DNA of 64,000 nucleotides from positions 10,293,882 through 10,357,881 of the forward strand of contig NC_061863.1 in NCBI RefSeq assembly GCF_907164915.1, given 5' to 3'. Made by a program: the position numbers and the translations under genes. Positions 24,003 to 36,139 of this stretch are shown here, in pieces; positions within the stretch are counted from its first letter, which is position 1; every line of letters starts with the position of its first letter. Source of the DNA: Impatiens glandulifera (lineage: Eukaryota; Streptophyta; Magnoliopsida; Ericales; Balsaminaceae). The notes beneath the pieces were generated by a model that saw only the letters and a list, made by a program, of their open reading frames with translations, searched no databases and was not told where the DNA came from.

Positions 24003-24380
24003 ATGAATTTAAAGACATTAATAGTTGTAATAATAACCTTAATTGTGGTTTCACCTTCACCTTCACCTCCACTCAAGTCCGGGCAAGCATTCACCTTTTC
24101 ATCACGTAATCCTTGGCCACCATCACCCAAAACTCAATCGTCATTAATAGCCACCGTTTTACCCCTTTGCGTGTACGCAATGACCATCTTAAGTTATTGT
24201 CGAGGGGAAATCTTTTATGGAATATTCAAGGGAACCCCTGTCAGTGTAAGATGTTGTGATTCTCTTTCTTATTTCAATCATGAATGTTACCTCGGCGGTG
24301 CACCTTATGTCCTCCAACAACTTCCCAAATTTCTATGCAGTAATGCACATGCACCAGCACCTCCACCTCCTCTTTTCTGA
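24003..24380 (+). CDS. Small secreted cysteine-rich protein, ECA1/prolamin-like, copy 2
   Basis: 125 aa. Residues 1-17 form a hydrophobic signal peptide, so the product should be secreted. A short proline-rich linker (18-44) precedes the cysteine domain. Cysteines are at 56, 66, 84, 85, 95 and 112, with the spacing CC-x9-C-x16-C and an I..GIF.G stretch before the pair. That is the pattern of the prolamin-like domain of ECA1 gametogenesis-related proteins, which are typically expressed in egg cells or reproductive tissue. The C-terminus is Ala/Pro-rich. The ATG is conserved in the paralogues and the frame is intact. An AATAAA is near 24510. Exact function cannot be stated. Confidence 0.7.
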   Translation: MNLKTLIVVIITLIVVSPSPSPPLKSGQAFTFSSRNPWPPSPKTQSSLIATVLPLCVYAMTILSYCRGEIFYGIFKGTPVSVRCCDSLSYFNHECYLGGAPYVLQQLPKFLCSNAHAPAPPPPLF

Positions 24381-24430
24381 ATTTTAGACCAACAATTTAT
24401 TTAATTCAATTTTGGGATGTTGTTTCATGT

Positions 24431-24495
24431 TTTAGTTTGGTATCAATTGGAGGAGGAGACATAAAAATGCACTGTTTCTTCCTTCCATTATATTG
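24431..24495 (+). other. Conserved 3' segment, possible second exon
   Basis: After a polypyrimidine-AG (CATGTTTTAG) comes an open stretch reading VSIGGGDIKMHCFFLPLY and a stop. All three paralogues keep this reading with length changes of whole codons (13523-13568, 24436-24494 and 59330-59388). It may be a conserved untranslated region or an unrecognised exon. The joining phase from the first exon works in copy 3 but not obviously in copy 2. Confidence 0.3.
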
Positions 24496-24889
24496 ATACA
24501 TATAAAACAAGCTAATAAAATATTTAACTCTTTAAAGTTTTTGATAAATATATCATTGGTTTAATTGTTTTTTTTATTAAAACTTAAATAGTTACAATTG
24601 TTTTAAGAAAGAGTAAATATCATATTGTACACGATAAATATCGCTCATTTTTTTCTGATTTGTATCACTAAAATATTATCTTATTAAAATAAATCGAGAG
24701 TGTTTATAAAATAAACCAGTTATAGACTTTTACAAATAATTTGCATATCTAACATTTCCATCAAATACAACCGAGATTGAGAAAAAGATGGAAACTTTCT
24801 TCAAGTCTTTTTTTTTAGCTTTTTTCGATTTAAGAATAATAATATGGTCTCACATGCCCGTCTAGCTAACCGGTCTTGTAACCTCCTGA

Positions 24890-27800
24890 GACGAGATGAT
24901 CCATCCCTTGGTCCCATAACTTAGCATGTGTCGCATTGAGGCAGAGACGTGACAATATGGGGGAAATGTCAAATTGCAGGATGGCTCGAGGTTCAATGCG
25001 TTTCAACCTTAGTTTGTGTACAATTAATCTTTTAAAATAAAACATTTAGTTTTTAAAATATTTTAACAATACCTGGGGCGGTGATAAATTAATTATGTAA
25101 AAAAAATTAATACTTTATTCAAATTTTAAATAATCTGGGAGGCTAAATAAAATTTAACCTGAACCCATTTTAAATTAATTAAACATAACCAATTTAAAGA
25201 TTATTTATTTGAAAATCAGAGTCGTCGGGAGATTTTATGAAAATCATTAAAATGATACGTGTACAAACGTATTTATATCAGAGTTTCTAAAAAAAGGTGA
25301 TTCATTGTCTATTTACACTCAGGAAAGGGCTTTCGCGCTATGTCATTTGTGTCCGCCTAAGGACGGTTTTTAAAAATTCTTTTAAAATACACAAAGTCTG
25401 TATTTTGTAAATCCAATTATAACATTTAATTAGTACTTCAGGGGTTCTAAATAATTATGAACTTTAAATAATTATAAAAAAATATTAAAATGGGTGTATA
25501 CTTGTTGCGCTAGTGTAATAATTTAACAAAATCTGAAAATATCAGAGGAAAATGTTAGAATTTTAAAATAAATTTCGAACAGGGCCTTATTCAAAATATT
25601 GGTTTAGAAAATATCCCAAAAATATAAAAATATCATTATTTAACCTTTCGAAATTATTTGGAAATGGATTCGGGTTCCAAAATTACAAAATAATTTTGGA
25701 TTTTGAAAAAGGGAACCAAACAGCCTTAGGACCGGAGTCCTAGGATCTGGGTTTGATTTGGCCGATCTAGGCTCGGTCGGGCTCGGTCAAGATCGGGATG
25801 GTCCAAACCAGGGCTTGGTCGCATGGGTCAAGAGTCTGGAGAGCTCGGTCATAGGCTCTAGAAGCTCGATTCCAAACTCGGGTGGCTCGGTTGAAGTCCA
25901 ATGAGGCTTTGTCCCAAGTCAAGTCTACCAGTCTAGGTGCTCGGTCTTAGGGCTACGTAGATATCGGTCATAGGTCTAAGGTTAGGGTCAAGTTACCGGT
26001 CCTAGGTCTAGGGTTAGAGTTAGGTTTATTGGTCCTAGGATAAGTGAGTGCTCGATCCTATGGTTAGAGACATCGGTCATAGGTCTAGAGTTATGGTCAA
26101 GTTTATCGGTCCTAGGTTAAGTGAGGGCTCGGTCCTAGGTTAGAAACATCGGTTCTAGGCTAAGTGGGGGCTCAGTCCTAGGGTTAGAAAAGTTGGTCCT
26201 AGCCCTCAGTTATAGCTGAAGAACACTAGTCCTAGTCCTCGGTCCTAGCTACAGAAAATCGATAATGGGTCAGAAAACTCAATCCTAGAATTCTCGGTCC
26301 TGGGTGCATTTTCTCGATCCTAGGTTTTGTTTTCTCTATCTTTACTGAAGAACAAGACCGAGAATCATCGATCCTAAGCTAAAACCTTAGGACCGTGTGT
26401 TCTTATGTTGGTCCAAATTTATAAGTCCATAAGTTTTGATCGGGATCATAAAATCATGACCCGTAAGCTATAGTAAGTTCATATGATTATGAATAACAAA
26501 AGCCCTAATATAAATTACGATTTTGAAGTCCTTACAATGATCAATTTTAAAACACATTTCTAAGTCAAATTTTGGGATTTTTCAAATTATGTAATTTCAA
26601 GGCCTGATTTTTGTTTCATTAGCTTTGAAATGATGAATATAGTTGATCTTAACGAAAACAAAAATATCATAACATCATTAAAACAATTTTTGAAAATTGA
26701 ATCAAAATCCAAAATATTTCAAAAACAAGATTTGATCAAACATAATCAAATTTTGTAACAGTTACTTGGAATTCATTCTAACATGTTAACAAACATGTAT
26801 AATAACTAATTGGATAAAAAAAATCCAAATTAAAACCAATAACATAGAATTTTAAAAATTCAATGTTTATGCTAGAACTTTAAAATTTTAGTTTGATCAA
26901 ACATAATTACAGTTACTTGAAAAACATTCTAATATGTTAACAAACATGTATAGCAACTAATTGAATCAAAAATTCAAATTAACTCAATAACATGATATTT
27001 TAAATTTCAGTTTTCATGTTTTAATTTTCAAATGTTTTGATTCAAGTTGATTTGATCGATTCTATTTCATAAAAAAATGCATACACGATATATTTAATGA
27101 TTCTAAACAAAGAAATCACATAATAAAAGCTTAGAACAAGATCAAACCGATCAAACTTATGAAATCTTGAAAAATTCAAATTTTAAATCAAAAATTATGA
27201 TACAAATGATTTTAAAGCATACCAATAGCTAGAGAACACTCCTATGAGATGTTGGATGCTTTCCCAAAGCTTGGATCATGACTAAGATTTCCAAAGACAG
27301 TTTTCACAGAAACTGTTCTTCGTCGGAATTTGAATTCGTCGATTGAAGCTGTAAGGGGATATGATTGTTTGATGGTTTGGTAGTGGAAAAGTAAGGGACT
27401 ATTTATAGTGCCCTAAGGTCGGTCGAGGAGGGGTAATTAAAGTCGAAATTTCCCTTCGTAGATCTTATCCCTAAATTGTGGCAGCCTTATCTACATAAGT
27501 ATAAGGCTGAAGGATAAGGGGGAAACGTATGCACTGACGAGGGGGAGTCGTGGCCGAAATTTGAAGCCATAAGGATGCACATAGCATGAGCTAGAGCTTC
27601 TAAAAGAATCGCGCCAGTGAGGTTGCAATTCCGGCGAGTCCTGCGTCCCAGCGAAGAAGACGACTAAAACGATGTCGTTTCATCTAACGTCGTTCGCGTT
27701 CCGTAGGGCGATCAACGACTTGACTGACAGGGTTAGTCAGTCCTTTTAATTGATTCGGTGTGGTTGATTGCGTGCTAGATCCATTGTAGCGGGGGTCTGG

Positions 27801-28363
27801 CGCGTTATGGGTTGTTGGTTGAGATCTGGACGCTCATTTGATGGTCAAGTATCCTGTTGTAAAAATTAAAAATAATTTCTACTACACAGGATTATCAGAT
27901 TTTATTTTTATTTAAAAGGCTAAAAAATAATTTTTAATCCCTTTTAAATTCATTTTTTCACCAAACAATTCACAAAAACTATTTCGGAAATTATAATAAA
28001 AATTATTATCATAATTTATTTGTTTTGGTATTTTTGGAAATTTTGAGATATTTTATTTAAGTGCTTTAATTCAAGAATTAAACATAAATCATGATTAAAT
28101 CATAATTAAATATTTTCACCCTCTTATTTGGTTTAATTTTGATAAAATAAATATAAATTTTTATCCTCAAACTAATTTTGAAATTTTGAAAAAATTCCTT
28201 AATTAGGATTTAATTATCACAATAATTTACCCTTAATTGGGTTTTAATTCTTTCATTAAAGTTATTTTGAATATAAAATTTTTAAATATTATTTTAATAT
28301 TATTAAAATTAATATTATTATTTGAAAATAAAGTAAATCAAATTTTCATACTTACAAATAACA
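24890..28363 (-). repeat. Gypsy-like LTR insertion in block A, minus orientation
   Basis: This stretch is absent from the equivalent point of block B (near 60100). Read on the minus strand, it has a leader with TATA (CACTATAAATAG near 27400). Downstream is a GGTCCTAGG-rich minisatellite (25740-26350) and then the CGACTCTGATTTTCAAATAA motif near 25210, the same order as in the LTR at 840-6060. About 27560-27830 is markedly less AT-rich. No protein-coding domain is visible. Exact ends were not resolved. Confidence 0.5.
25740..26350. repeat. Degenerate minisatellite in the minus-strand LTR
   Basis: Motifs such as TCGGTCCTAGG and TCGGTCATAGGTCTAG recur irregularly every 25-60 bp. They correspond to the GACCGA-type minisatellite of the sister copy at 1951-2075 read in the other direction. 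Confidence 0.6.
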
Positions 28364-28562
28364 CTCCCATGATTTTGACATTTTAAGAATATATTCTCAA
28401 ACTTTACTTTTTATTCTACTCTTAAGTTTTATCATACCGTGCTAAAACTTAGTGATATCTGTGATTTTCTAGATTTCCACGTAGACATTCCGCCCATTTG
28501 TCTGTAGATAAAGACTAATTTCGTAATACATAATGAAAGAGAATTTCTCTCTTTGATAATTA

Positions 28563-28616
<54 letters not shown>

Positions 28617-28817
28617 CTAAATACATAAAAGACAAGAATAATACAAGTATAATACATACAAATATGTATATAATTAGGTAAATAGATGGATAATTGAAAA
28701 TGTGTAAATCATGGTTTGGAAAGTCCAATATATAAATCTTAGAATCGCAATAGCATTCATGTGAGCATGCATAAGTGTTTGGATTGAAACCAGGATAAAA
28801 GCTAAAACAAAATAGCA
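28364..28817. repeat. Segmental duplication block A, middle part
   Basis: The sequence from CTCCCATGATTTTGACATTTT to AAAACAAAATAGCAAAA is collinear with 60100-60513 in block B. It contains an (AT)n tract at 28567-28615 that is nearly absent in B. No gene: the tyrosine/isoleucine frames on the minus strand are translations of the AT tract. Confidence 0.8.
28567..28615. repeat. (AT)n microsatellite
   Basis: About 24 uninterrupted AT units within block A. Confidence 0.9.
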
Positions 28818-29232
28818 AAATATATATATATATGATAATATATATATAATTAATTAATTAATTAATGATGTTTAATTTTTAAAGTGTTCGGATTGCTGGG
28901 TCAAGATCTGTGATTAATTTGGATATATATTTGAAAGTAGATGGATATTTGGGTCGGATTATGGGTTGACCCGCCCATAAATTTAAAACGGTTAAAAATA
29001 AAATTAAAAATGTTATGGGTATGTTTCAAACTTGCAACCTAACCAAACAAATACAACCCTTTAATCAATTAGACTAAGAAGACTTTATATTTTAAATTCT
29101 ACACTAAATTTGATGAACGCGGGACGTTTTAACCATAACTAGTATGAAACCCTACGTTGTACGGGAAAAATATAAAAAAAAATTATAAAATATTTAATTT
29201 AATAAAAGAGAATATATTTATATGAAGAGAAA

Positions 29233-29237
<5 letters not shown>

Positions 29238-29273
<36 letters not shown>
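29238..29273. repeat. (AT)n microsatellite
   Basis: About 18 AT units near the 3' end of the Helitron. Confidence 0.9.
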
Positions 29274-29278
<5 letters not shown>

Positions 29279-29702
29279 GAGAAAAAAATAGAAAAAATAA
29301 TTATTATTAATTGTTTCATAATATAAGTAAATTGTATAAAAATAAATAATAAACAAATAATATATAAATAATTGTGGAAAAATTATGTAAGGAAAAATAT
29401 ATTTATATAAAATTAATTATGAAATATATACATGATGTGAGAAAAAAGAATGATTGATTAAAACTGAAAATAATAATAATACAATACAAACCAAAAGGCT
29501 TGATTTAATTTAAACTATGGAAAGCAAAATAAAAATTTAAGTTAACACAATATTAAACAAACATTCATAAAAAAAAATGTAGAACTCTAATATAATTTAA
29601 GATATCCTATATTATAATAATAGTTAATAATGTATACTAATAAAAAAACAACTTCCATAAAATGAAATTAAAAAATTGTAAAATAAAAAATAAAAACTAA
29701 TT

Positions 29703-30040
29703 TTTTTGTCTTTTTTGTCCTATCTCTTCAACAACTTTGTCTGTTGTTTCTCCCTAATAAAATTTAATTAACATATAAAACACATTTTAAAAACTTAAAT
29801 AAGACATTAAAATAGATAATAAAAAAACCAATTTATTTGATCACAAAAAATTGAAAAAGTACCTCTTTAACAACTTTGTTTGAAATTGATGATCCTCCCT
29901 AATAAAATTTAATCAAATATATATAAACTTTTTAAATATTTAAATAAGACATTAAAATAGATTAAAAAAATAATTTATTTGATAGAAAAATTGAAAAAGT
30001 ACCTCTTTAACAATTTTGTCTGAAATTGATGCTCCTCCCT
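29703..30040 (-). repeat. Triplicated small exon at the 3' end of the RPA-like gene
   Basis: Three tandem units of about 139 bp each hold a short exon bounded by AG and, in the first two, GT. The first two exons are exactly 36 nt (12 codons: GGASISDKIVKE near 30034-29999 and GGSSISNKVVKE near 29895-29860). The third (about 29756-29702) starts GETTDKVVEE and runs on to a lysine/arginine-rich end and a stop. Each 36-nt exon can be added or skipped without changing frame. Confidence 0.65.
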
Positions 30041-31986
30041 TAACAAAATTTAATTTAATATATAAAACACGTTTCAAAGTTGAGCATAAAGATATCCAAA
30101 ATATGTTTACCTGTTGAGTAATGAGTGATTGACTTGGATCAAACACTTTTATAATTGTAAAATTGTGTGATTTTTTCTTGAGGTTGTAATCAGTAATTTT
30201 AACTTGGAACACAAGTTTTCGCGATGACATTTATGATAACGGCAATGGTAAATCTTTGTCACAACTCGGATATAATTGTAACAAATCTGAAACAGTTAGA
30301 TTAACTAACTTATTTACAACTCTATCAAAAAGCACAAATAGTGCAGCTCCTAACTCGTCACCAACCTCAATCTCTAATTTATATCTAAAATAGATACAAA
30401 ATAATTAATGAATAAACAAAATAGTTATAATTAAATATATGAATATAGTTTGTTAATGATCAAAGAGACAAAAATAAACATCTTGGAGTAGGATTTTTTT
30501 GTAACTTTAACACATGAGTTGCAAAAAAAAACATCGCCCTCGAGCGTTACTTTTCTGCGACAATCATCACAAGAGTAGTAAAATCAACCATTGTAGTTGC
30601 ATACATTATTGATTGTCGCTTCAACGGTACGTATACATTCCTGTTAACCAATAAACCAGTAAGATAACTATAAAAATATTGAAATACCAATTTTACCAAC
30701 CTTGCTTTCCTCATTTGACAATAGGTTGTATAATTCCTCAATTGTGTGTCGATCTTTCATCATCTCATCTTGTAAAGACATCAAACTTTCAACAGTATCA
30801 TCCAACAAACATACTTGAGATGGATGGACAACAAATCTACAATTAGTTGAGTAAAGGTGGCACAAAAATAATAGTCATTAAAACAACAAATATTTAAACA
30901 AAGAGTATTGTTTAAAGAAAGACAATATCAACCTTTCTCGCATAGTCACCACCTCTGGAATCATTAGATTTTGAAAAACTTGTGTGGCTGTTGTTGAAGA
31001 AAGGACATGATGACCTATTGAAAGCACATAAAAATGGTTAACACAAACATATTAAGAAATAAGCATATTTTTTTTACAATTCATACCTTGGTATAACTTG
31101 ACAAGAAAGTCGGTCACAACTATTACGATAGGATCTTGGTTGTTAGATCCTTCAACAAATTCAAATTTTTCGGCTATGTTTCCCCATAAAGTTAGATTAA
31201 TATCTTCTCCACTATAAAATAACACATAGAAAAGGTAAAAATTAAAATATTTAATAAATTAAAATATTTAATAGAGTAAAAAAACAAAAGAACTCATTTA
31301 ACTTATAGATTTATAAATGACCAACCTATCAAATTGAAGGTTTAAACCACGTTTTGCAACTGTGTTATATCCAGTTTTGCTAAAAGTCTTAGAGCCCAAA
31401 CTGATAAGACGAGCTATAATAACTATAACATAAAAAGGAAAATGTAAGTTAAAAATTAAATGAAAGACAATAGTTAATCAAAACACTACCTGTTAGTTGT
31501 GAGCAATTGTCACTTCTAGAAATAACCTCCTTGTAATCAGAAAAATTCTCGGAATATTTAGAATCTCAGAAAGTAGCTAAACAAAATTTTCAAAGAGTTT
31601 GGAACTGGTTTGTACTGAGCGTTTGACTTGACAACTCGAAAATTTTGAAATATGTACATGTTACCCTCCTTTAATAAGTTTCGATGTCTTGGAACAAATT
31701 GACGATCGATGCTGACGTGAATAACCGCACCCTATAAGTTACATGTTAGTTTGCACTAACATACATTAATATATAACAAAATATTAAACACACTTACCTC
31801 CTTATCTATTAATAAGAAATCAACACTTAGCAATTCATTATTTTTTTTTTTAGTATTTATTGCATCCCACATGTACATAACTCTTGCAACTAAATGTTTG
31901 TAGTTGCTATCCGTAGTCAAATCTAGAATTCCAATCCAATGGAGGCTTGTGTGTCCATTTTCTGATATTTTGATATGAATTGACAT
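29703..31986 (-). pseudogene. RPA70-like single-stranded DNA-binding protein gene, broken
   Basis: Exon 1 (31986-31798) contains MWDAINTKKKNNELLSVDFL and a GT donor. Exon 2 starts at 31731 with GAVIHVSIDRQFVPRH. Together they form the first OB-fold (DUF223-like) of plant RPA1-type proteins. A middle exon (about 31225-31090) reads INLTLWGNIAEKFEF, the second OB-fold. The C-terminal exon (about 30640-30460) carries a zinc ribbon (CDDC and CNSC), and 30390-30120 carries the last OB-fold strands. Defects: a frameshift at the end of exon 2 (about 31570), a TGA where the family has Trp before FYYSC (about 30582), and a TAA before MSSRKLVF at about 30231. Single-stranded DNA binding is therefore unlikely to survive. 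Confidence 0.75.
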
Positions 31987-31989
31987 TAT

Positions 31990-33070
31990 AATAGTTAGTA
32001 TAAAATATAAACATAAAAATAAAATTTAAAATAAAAAAAAGTAAAAATAAAAAAATTTTAAAAAATATTTATATGTAAATATAGATTGAATAATAATAAA
32101 AAATTAAAGAATATAATATATTAAATATGAGAATAAAGACAAATATTATAAAATAATGAGAAATAATAAATATAATATATTTAAAAAATTATTTTATGGT
32201 TAAAAATAAATATCGTGTATTAGCTTTTAATAGATTCACCATCTTCTGTAAAAATAGTTATTTATTTTTATGAAAATTTATATGCAAAACATTTTTTATA
32301 TAAAAACATTAAGAATATTTAAGTGAATAATTGGATTGTTATAATTAACGAAAATATATGTGAAAAAATGACCAAATATTTAAAAATTAGATGATATAAC
32401 AAACACATTTATTATAAAAAAAAAGTATTTATATATCATATGTTAATAATAATAATAAATTATTAATATAATATGAATATATTAAAAATGAGAATAAAGA
32501 TAAATATTGAAAAATAATGGGAAATAATAAATAATTAATTGAATGTCATAATAATATTTCAAAAAAAATTATTTATTTCTTTTGTGATTAAAAATAAATA
32601 TTATTAAATACATTAAACTTTATCATTTGAAATTGTTTGGAATAGAAAAAAAATCTTATACTCAAAAGATAGAGATCATCTTTTTTCAACTAATAAAACT
32701 ATATGTATTTAAAAAAATTAAATATATTTAACCTAAAAAATTATTTTTATTTTATTAAATCATAAAATATAGTCATTATTCCTACTTTGACTCAAAAGAA
32801 GGATGAATATTATATTGGATAACTTCAACTAAAGTAATTTTAAAAATATTTAGATTAAATAATAATAAAAAGATTATTAATATAATATAAATATATTAAA
32901 TATGACAAATATTATAAAATAATATGAATAATAAATTAATTAATTAAACGTTATAATAAGTAATAATAATATTTAAAAAAAAATGGAGAATAGAAAAAAA
33001 AATATTAATGCTAAGAATAAAGAGATTATATGTATTTAAATTTTTTATTTTATTAATTAGTCATAAAATT
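31990..33070. other. AT-rich interior of the Helitron
   Basis: Very AT-rich, with AATAATAATA-type runs and several related phrases (for example GAGAATAAAGACAAATATT near 32130 and GAGAATAAAGATAAATATT near 32490), suggesting old internal duplication. No gene recognised. Confidence 0.5.
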
Positions 33071-33076
33071 TAATCA

Positions 33077-33680
33077 AAAGATAGGACGTTGTTGCAGCGA
33101 CATGAAATGATCAAATTCCTGGAAAAAAAACAATGAACAATATATTGGTGAAACATAACATATTACCAATTTAATTATTGAATGAAATAATGATGTTGAT
33201 AGAGAAATTGATGTTAATATAATTTAATTATTACTCACTTTAACCAAGATGGAATTCAAAAGATAGGACGTTGTTGCAGCGGCCTGAAATGATCAAATTC
33301 CTGGAAAAAAAACAATGAACAATAGATTGGTGAAACATAACATATTACCAATTTAACTATTGAATGAAATAATGATGTTGATAGAGAATTGATGTTAATA
33401 TAATTTAATTATTACTCACTTTAACCAAGATGGAATTCAAAAGATAGGACGTTATTGTAGCGGCCTGAAATGATCAAATTCCTGGAAAAAAAACAATGAA
33501 CAATAGATTGGTGAAACATAACATATTATCAATTTAATTATTGAATGAAATAATGATGTTGATAGAGAAATTGATGTTAATATAATGTAATTATTACTCA
33601 CTTTAAGCAAGATGGAATTCAAAAGATAGAATGTTGTTGTAGTTGCCTAAAATGATAAAATTCCTAAGAAAAAAAAAGCA
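33077..33680. repeat. 181-bp tandem repeat inside the Helitron
   Basis: The motif AAAAGATAGGACGTTGTTGC starts at 33077, 33258, 33439 and (diverged) 33621. That gives three full units and a fourth partial one, with very high similarity between the first three. Confidence 0.9.
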
Positions 33681-33699
33681 AAACAGTGAAAGCCGCAAA

Positions 33700-34520
33700 A
33701 GGAGACCGAATAGGCAGAATATCAGTCTTCTCTCTTAAATTGAACCTTGTTGATGTAAAATTATTTATAGGAAAACAAATATTTAGATGGAGAAGGAGAT
33801 GAAAAATTGGGTTGATTTATTATATTGATTTAATTGCAGTTACAATGTTTATGTTTGTCATAATTATTGTTTTTGTGTTAAATTTTATAATTATTATAAT
33901 ATGATAACTGAAAGTTAAGTTTTATATTATAATTAATATAATATAATAACTTAAAGTTAAATTTTATAATTAATATAATATATAATTGAAATTCTTAATT
34001 TTATTGTAAGTTTTAATGTTTTATAATTAGTATGTAATGCTAAACATGATAACTACATTTTTTTTCTATTTTATAATAATGGGATAACGGAAAGTTACAT
34101 TTTATAATTAATATAATATATATTTGAAATTCTTGATTTTATTGCAGGTTAAGTTTTATATTATAATTAATATAATATGATAACTGAAAGTTAATTTTAT
34201 AATTAATATAATATATAATTGAGATTATTAATTTTATTGTAGGTTTTAATATTTTGTAGTTAGTATTTAATGTTAAACATGATAACTTTTTTTTTCTATT
34301 TTATAATTAATATAATGGAATAACTGAAAGTTACATTTTATAATTAATATAATATATATTTGAAATTCTTGATTTTATTGCAGGTTTTAATGTTTTATAA
34401 TTAGTATTTAATGCTAAACTCAATTAATATAGATAAATATTTGGTTTAATGTGTATATGTAAAATATTAAATTTTAATATATTTTAATAATTATAACATT
34501 AATATATATATACAAAATAA
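33700..34520. repeat. AT-rich repeat cluster in the Helitron
   Basis: Phrases such as TATAATTAATATAATATATA and GATAACTGAAAGTTA recur irregularly about every 180-240 bp (for example near 33930, 34090, 34180 and 34330). This is an old degenerate tandem array with no coding potential. Confidence 0.5.
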
Positions 34521-34850
34521 AATTAATTAATATATTTATAGCGGCGCGCGAGAGAAAGAAAAACAATTCATAAATGAAGAGAGAGAAATATGAAAAAATA
34601 CCTTGTGATATGAGAATTATTTTGGAGAGAGCGTGAAGTACACCCTCAACATTTCAAATTAAGCGTTATTAGATATATATAGATAAGTTCAATTTTTTAA
34701 CTAACTAATCTATATATATATAATGATATTTAATTTTCAAAGTGTCCGGATTACCGGATCGAGAGTTGTGGTTAATTTGGATATATATGTGAGAGTAATT
34801 GGATATTTGGGTCGGATTGTGAGTTGACCCGCCCATAAATTTAAAACTGT

Positions 34851-36139
34851 TGTTAGGATCTAGATCGCCGCTGGTGGACAGGGGGTTGGACCGGTTAGCG
34901 GTTCTCACTCGTAGGGTGGTGGTTAATCCGGTTAGAGATTAACACCGGGGTTTCAATACTACACAACCTGTCACAAACCCTTGAACTAGGTTCAAGCGCG
35001 GAAGAGGTTTGCTTTCAAGTTGAAGCGGTACACGTGTATGATAGGCGGAGTCGGTTTCGGTTGATGGAGATTTGAAGAATGGTGGGTCGGTTTCGGTTAT
35101 CTGGATGTTCGGTATGGTCAGTATGGAGTCGGTTTGGAGCGGTATGGTTAAGTTAGTCGGTTATGTAATAAAGCCAACAGAAAGTAAATAACACAACAGA
35201 TTTTATGGATGTTCGGAGATAAATCTCCTACGTCACCCCTTCCTCTCGAAACCGCGAGAAGGATATTCACTAAGGAATACAAATACAAGCCGATCGAGAC
35301 TTATTCTCTGCTCGATAACACTCTTACAATTCACACCGAAATTGTAGCACACACTTTAACTTTCAACACTTAGACTTTCTAGAATAGCACACTGTTATCA
35401 CTTGTAGTAAATGCTCTTAGCTCTTGTTATCCCAATGTATGTCCCGCATTTACTCTTCTGCAACTGCCTCCTTTTATAGGTGAAATATGCCAACGGTCAT
35501 ATTTCAAAGCCTTGAATCTGATTGGCTGATCAGAGGTGCAATTATTCAGTGTCTCAGACCTGCCGGTCGTCTCCTCAGACCTGACGGTCAATCTCAGACC
35601 TGGTATCCTGTTTCAGACCTGCCGGTCTGTAAGGCAAACCTGCCGGGTTTGTCTTTTACTTAATATAGGCACTGTCTGCTTGGACAGTTGTCTGTACTTT
35701 GAAGATTTCCTTTCTGGCTTATCCCGAAGTAGAAGGATCCGGTAGTACTGTTTTCTGCAGCCTACAGTCTTTCCTCAGACTTGCATGGATATGGAAGTAT
35801 TCAGTCTGTTCCTTTGGTATCATTCTCAACAGATACCCAAAGTGTCTTCTTGTACTAGTCGGCCTCTTGACTTGGCCGAATGTCTTTTGGTAGTGAAGTA
35901 ACCGGACTTCTTCCGGTTGTTCTTGTCTTGTAGATAATCGGCTGTTTGATGGATCTGGTTTTAAGCTTTGGCCGATCCTTTGTGCGGTCACGTTCAGAGT
36001 GCTTTTGATCGGTATGGTGACTTGACCGGTTCGGTTTCTTCAGTTGGTTTTCTTTTGTTCATCCGGTCCGGTTCCTTGTTCCTGCATGGGAAGTTTGTTT
36101 AAGTTAGGTTTATTTGAACCGGTATGAATTTATCTAACA
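34851..36139 (-). repeat. 3' LTR of the copia element
   Basis: The LTR is 1289 bp. It carries the same CAGACCTGCCGGTC repeats (35560-35640) and TATA box (about 35471-35481) as the other LTR. Frames seen in it (35536-35991) recur in the other LTR and are not genes. Confidence 0.95.

Larger units (their letters stand above)
21620..24845. repeat. Segmental duplication block A, left part
   Basis: Sequence at 21620-22100 matches 58018-58470, and 23626-24845 matches 58475-59735, including the prolamin-like gene, its upstream region and its 3' region. The 22100-23620 portion is absent from block B. The downstream parts of A are at 28364-28817 and 49487-50570. Confidence 0.8.
29139..34683 (-). mobile_element. 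Helitron (about 5.5 kb) with an RPA-like pseudogene
   Basis: On the minus strand the element begins TCTATATATATCTAATAACG at 34683, preceded by A, and ends CTAG at 29139, followed by T, as expected for Helitron insertion between A and T. Just before the end a CCCGTAC..GTAGGG hairpin with one bulge is present. Removing it restores the 314-bp unit it interrupts (compare 48810-48842). Replication protein A-like genes are frequent passengers of plant Helitrons. I found no Rep/helicase domain, so this copy is non-autonomous. Confidence 0.75.

Noticed and set aside
28469..28818. Tyr/Ile-rich frames resembling membrane proteins
   Set aside because: They translate the (AT)n tract, and the frames are not kept in the paralogous block B.
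33077..33680. CRISPR-like regular repeats
   Set aside because: The units are 181 bp of contiguous tandem repeat without distinct short repeat and unique spacer parts, and the DNA is plant nuclear in character.
35699..35991. Two frames identical in both copia LTRs (also 48225-48517), apparently conserved
   Set aside because: Conservation only reflects that the LTRs are recent copies of each other. The frames lie in U3 and have no recognisable domain.
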